Shown: positions 61,814 to 64,000 of the stretch, in pieces | How the letters are laid out: each line of letters starts with the position of its first letter | Numbering within the stretch: position 1 is the stretch's first letter | Assembly: GCF_027563345.1 (NCBI RefSeq) | Contig: NZ_JAMKBK010000001.1 | Reading direction: 5' to 3' (one strand) | Source of the DNA: Psychrobacillus psychrodurans | GTDB lineage: Bacteria; Bacillota; Bacilli; Bacillales_A; Planococcaceae | Length of the DNA stretch: 64,000 nucleotides | Program-made: the position numbers and the translations under genes | The notes under the pieces: generated by a model | Told to the model about the DNA's origin: nothing | Databases searched by the model: none | Seen by the model: only the letters and a program-made list of their open reading frames with translations

Positions 61814-62596
61814 TCAGTGGGAATAACTATTTGCTGGGTGCTTTGCATAATATGGAGGATGATTACCTTCTGATTCTTTAATTGTCATAGAATTTCGATC
61901 TACAATATAAGAAGTAAAATATCTACCTGAGATGTATCCTCTTTTCCATTCTTCTGAAAAGGTTACTACATATTCCTCATTACTAATGGAAGTTACACTT
62001 GTTTCCCTTTTTACCTCATAGTTATCAACGATTCCGGTCCATGTTCCCACTTTTTTCGGGAAATCACTAATCATCGTACCTTCACCCGAAGTTGCATACG
62101 TAACTGCCTCTTCCTGTGTAAATGGGGGGAGAGGAGGGGACATGACTTGTAAATACAGCCACAGAGAGAATAAGATAAGAAAAGGAGAGAGAATTAGGAA
62201 GAATAATTGCTTTGTTTTATAACTATTTTTTATCAACCATAAATCTATAAGAGCGAAGAAGATTGCGCTTGAAAAACCAGCAATAGCTAAGGTCATTTCC
62301 TTATAAGCAATGCCGAATAATGCTCCAAAAACCCCAAGTATCCCTACATATAGCCATCTGTGAAGAATAAAATATTTTTTTTGTAATAATTCTACTCCAA
62401 CTGAAATAATATTTCCGTATACTAAAATTACTGCCCCGACGTACAAAGAGAAAAAGAAAGTCCAGCCTACAAAATGATTACCTTGCTCATAAATAGTCAT
62501 ATCTATATTAAGAAGGCTCATAACCATAGCAACAAGTATTGTTGTAACAAAAGTCGCAATTAGCTTGCGTGAGATGAAACTAACTCCTGTATCCAT
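61814..62596 (-). CDS. Membrane protein of unknown function
   Basis: 260 aa. Five or six TMs occupy about residues 10-155. A C-terminal extracytoplasmic domain of about 95 residues follows, with a PepSY-like flavour (EEAVTYATS, WTGIVDNYEV, EEYVVTFSEEWKRGYISGRYFTSYIVD, MTIKESEG). I do not recognise the exact family. ATG after ATAGGAGG. It lies 57 bp downstream of the dipeptidase gene on the same strand. Confidence 0.7.
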   Translation of the reverse strand: MDTGVSFISRKLIATFVTTILVAMVMSLLNIDMTIYEQGNHFVGWTFFFSLYVGAVILVYGNIISVGVELLQKKYFILHRWLYVGILGVFGALFGIAYKEMTLAIAGFSSAIFFALIDLWLIKNSYKTKQLFFLILSPFLILFSLWLYLQVMSPPLPPFTQEEAVTYATSGEGTMISDFPKKVGTWTGIVDNYEVKRETSVTSISNEEYVVTFSEEWKRGYISGRYFTSYIVDRNSMTIKESEGNHPPYYAKHPANSYSH

Positions 62597-62653
62597 ACTA
62601 TCCTCCTATGTTAAAAAGGCACATGGATTAGATAATCCATGTGTCTTAAACAG

Positions 62654-64000
62654 TTATTTCTTTAAATCTTCTTTCGAAAGCTCAGCTAGTTCAAAATAGT
62701 AGTCCCCAATTACACGTAGGCCTTGGTCAAAGTTTTCTAAATGGAAATGTTCGTTAGGTGCATGGAAATTTTCTGAAGACAAGCCAAAGCCCATTAATAC
62801 GACTGGAAGTCCAAGAATTTCGTCAAATGCAGCAACAATTGGAATAGAACCTCCGCCCCGAGTATATGCTGTAGGAACGTTATACACTTTTTCGTAACTG
62901 CGTCCAGCCGCTTGAATAGCAGGGTGGTCAAAAGGAGTGATGAACGGCTTACCTTTATCGAATTCCGTTAATGTAACAGTTACTCCAACAGGTTTGTTCT
63001 TTTCAATATGTGCTTTTAGTTTAGCAACAATTTCGTCTGGATCTTGATCAGGTACTAGTCGACAAGTAATTTTTGCACCTGCTTCACTTGGAAGTACTGT
63101 TTTAATACCTTCACCAGAGAAACCTCCGAAGACACCATTGATCTCTAAAGTAGGGCGTGCCCAGACGCGCTCTAAGTGAGTGTAGCCTTTTTCACCGAAT
63201 AATTCATCGACACCAACTTCAGCCTTCAATTCGTCTTCATCGAAGCCAAGGGAAGCATAAGCTTCTTTTTCTTCGGTAGATAAAGCACGGACATTGTCAT
63301 AGAAACCTTCTACTTCAATTGTACCTTCAGCATCGCGGAAAGATTCCAAAATAGAAATTAATGCATGAATCGAGTTTTGAACTCCCCCACCATACAGACC
63401 TGAATGAAGATCACCTTTTGCACCTTTTACATCGATTTGTACACCGCATAGCCCACGCAAACCGTAGCAAACTGCTGGCTGTCCAGGACCCTGCATACCC
63501 GTATCCGAAATTACGATAACGTCAGCTGCAAGCTTTTCTTTATTATTATTAATATATTCTTCTAGGTTGGGGCTACCAACTTCTTCTTCTCCTTCAATTA
63601 AAAACTTAACATTTACAGGTAAGGTTTTATTTGTTTGAAGAAGTGCTTCTATAGCTTTTACATGCATAAATACTTGTCCTTTATCATCGCTTGATCCACG
63701 AGCATATAGTTTATTGTCTCGTACTTGGGGCTCAAACGGTTCGCTATCCCAAAGATTCAGGGGATCTACTGGCTGAACATCATAATGTCCATATATAAGC
63801 ATGGTAGGTTTACCTTCAGCGTGTAACCAATCGGCATAGACAACGGGATGGCCGCTAGTTTTATCGACTACCACATTGTCCAAACCTGATTTAGTTAAAG
63901 AATCTGCGAGCCACTGTGCACCCTTTTGCATATCTTCTTTATGTTCGGATAATGAAGAAATACTAGGGATACGTAAAAACTGTTTTAGTTCTTCTAAGTG
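62654..64000 (-). CDS. M20 family dipeptidase (5' end outside window)
   Basis: At least 448 codons; the frame is open to the right edge (HLEELKQFLRIPSISS is typical sequence near an M20 N-terminus), so the true start lies beyond 64000. Metal ligands are His and Asp in IYGHYDVQPVD, Asp in ARGSSDDKGQ, Glu pair in EGEEEVGSPN, Asp in ISDTGM and His in NFHAPNEHF. The dimerisation domain occupies the middle. It hydrolyses dipeptides or related small amides in the cytoplasm. Confidence 0.92.
   Translation of the reverse strand, partial: HLEELKQFLRIPSISSLSEHKEDMQKGAQWLADSLTKSGLDNVVVDKTSGHPVVYADWLHAEGKPTMLIYGHYDVQPVDPLNLWDSEPFEPQVRDNKLYARGSSDDKGQVFMHVKAIEALLQTNKTLPVNVKFLIEGEEEVGSPNLEEYINNNKEKLAADVIVISDTGMQGPGQPAVCYGLRGLCGVQIDVKGAKGDLHSGLYGGGVQNSIHALISILESFRDAEGTIEVEGFYDNVRALSTEEKEAYASLGFDEDELKAEVGVDELFGEKGYTHLERVWARPTLEINGVFGGFSGEGIKTVLPSEAGAKITCRLVPDQDPDEIVAKLKAHIEKNKPVGVTVTLTEFDKGKPFITPFDHPAIQAAGRSYEKVYNVPTAYTRGGGSIPIVAAFDEILGLPVVLMGFGLSSENFHAPNEHFHLENFDQGLRVIGDYYFELAELSKEDLKK

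Overview
The window looks like chromosome of a low-GC, aerobic, spore-forming member of the Bacillales. A Planococcaceae or Bacillaceae relative such as Lysinibacillus or Psychrobacillus is my guess; the sequence does not prove the genus. The grounds are the cotJABC spore-coat operon, a SigB-type promoter on a 17M-like stress gene, a SAM-I riboswitch on metIC, a T-box leader, a near-perfect CcpA cre site, a Fur box, a BmrCD-like heterodimeric exporter and many GTG/TTG starts behind strong GGAGG sites. No rRNA, tRNA, CRISPR array, prophage or intact insertion sequence was seen.

Layout. 0-4.3 kb: a BcrA-type ABC exporter, a decayed M23 peptidase gene, a SigB-controlled stress protein and a flavin reductase, with two copies of a dispersed repeat. 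4.4-6.7 kb: a PAS-GGDEF diguanylate cyclase facing an orphan response regulator with a SARP/BTAD output. 7-10.2 kb: a phosphoesterase, a TVP38-family membrane protein and a frameshifted MFS transporter behind a T-box leader. 10.4-17.6 kb: an erythromycin esterase homologue, a PadR/DUF1129 pair with its operator, a PBP4-type carboxypeptidase, a remnant HD-domain gene and a TetR/MMPL pair. 17.6-24.5 kb: cotJABC, an AEC permease, an FMN reductase, a beta-oxidation cluster (SDR, thiolase, acyl-CoA dehydrogenase) interrupted by three tandem 121-bp repeats, and a two-repeat YjzC-like protein. 24.7-33.8 kb: metIC, a TetR/DUF2798 pair, an AIM24-family protein, and a lysine-catabolic operon (aldehyde dehydrogenase, lysine 6-dehydrogenase, acyl-CoA dehydrogenase) under a cre site.

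34-41 kb: a secreted beta-propeller protein, a split ThrE-type exporter, then a GC-richer island holding an RsgA-like circularly permuted GTPase and an aminoglycoside-phosphotransferase-like kinase. The island operon is preceded by a 10-codon leader ORF and two intrinsic terminators, the layout of ribosome-mediated attenuation, and is bracketed by inverted copies of the dispersed repeat. This is the best candidate for a little-described system: a drug-inducible, ribosome-targeted resistance or rescue module. 41-51.4 kb: a GGDEF-EAL protein, a DMT permease, the BmrCD-like exporter, a GNAT protein, a Nudix pseudogene, a histidine-phosphatase gene with one nonsense codon, an AAA ATPase and a glycerophosphodiesterase. 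51.5-56.5 kb: a siderophore ABC transporter diverging from a ferredoxin-NADP reductase-like gene across a Fur box. 56.5-64 kb: a five-copy direct-repeat array, DUF2804, an Amidase_6 protein, a short membrane protein, DegV, PlsY, a nitroreductase, an unknown membrane protein, and an M20 dipeptidase that runs off the right edge.

Recurring themes are response to ribosome- or membrane-active compounds, c-di-GMP signalling, catabolism of fatty acids and lysine, and gene decay. Three decayed genes carry a TGA where their families have glycine.
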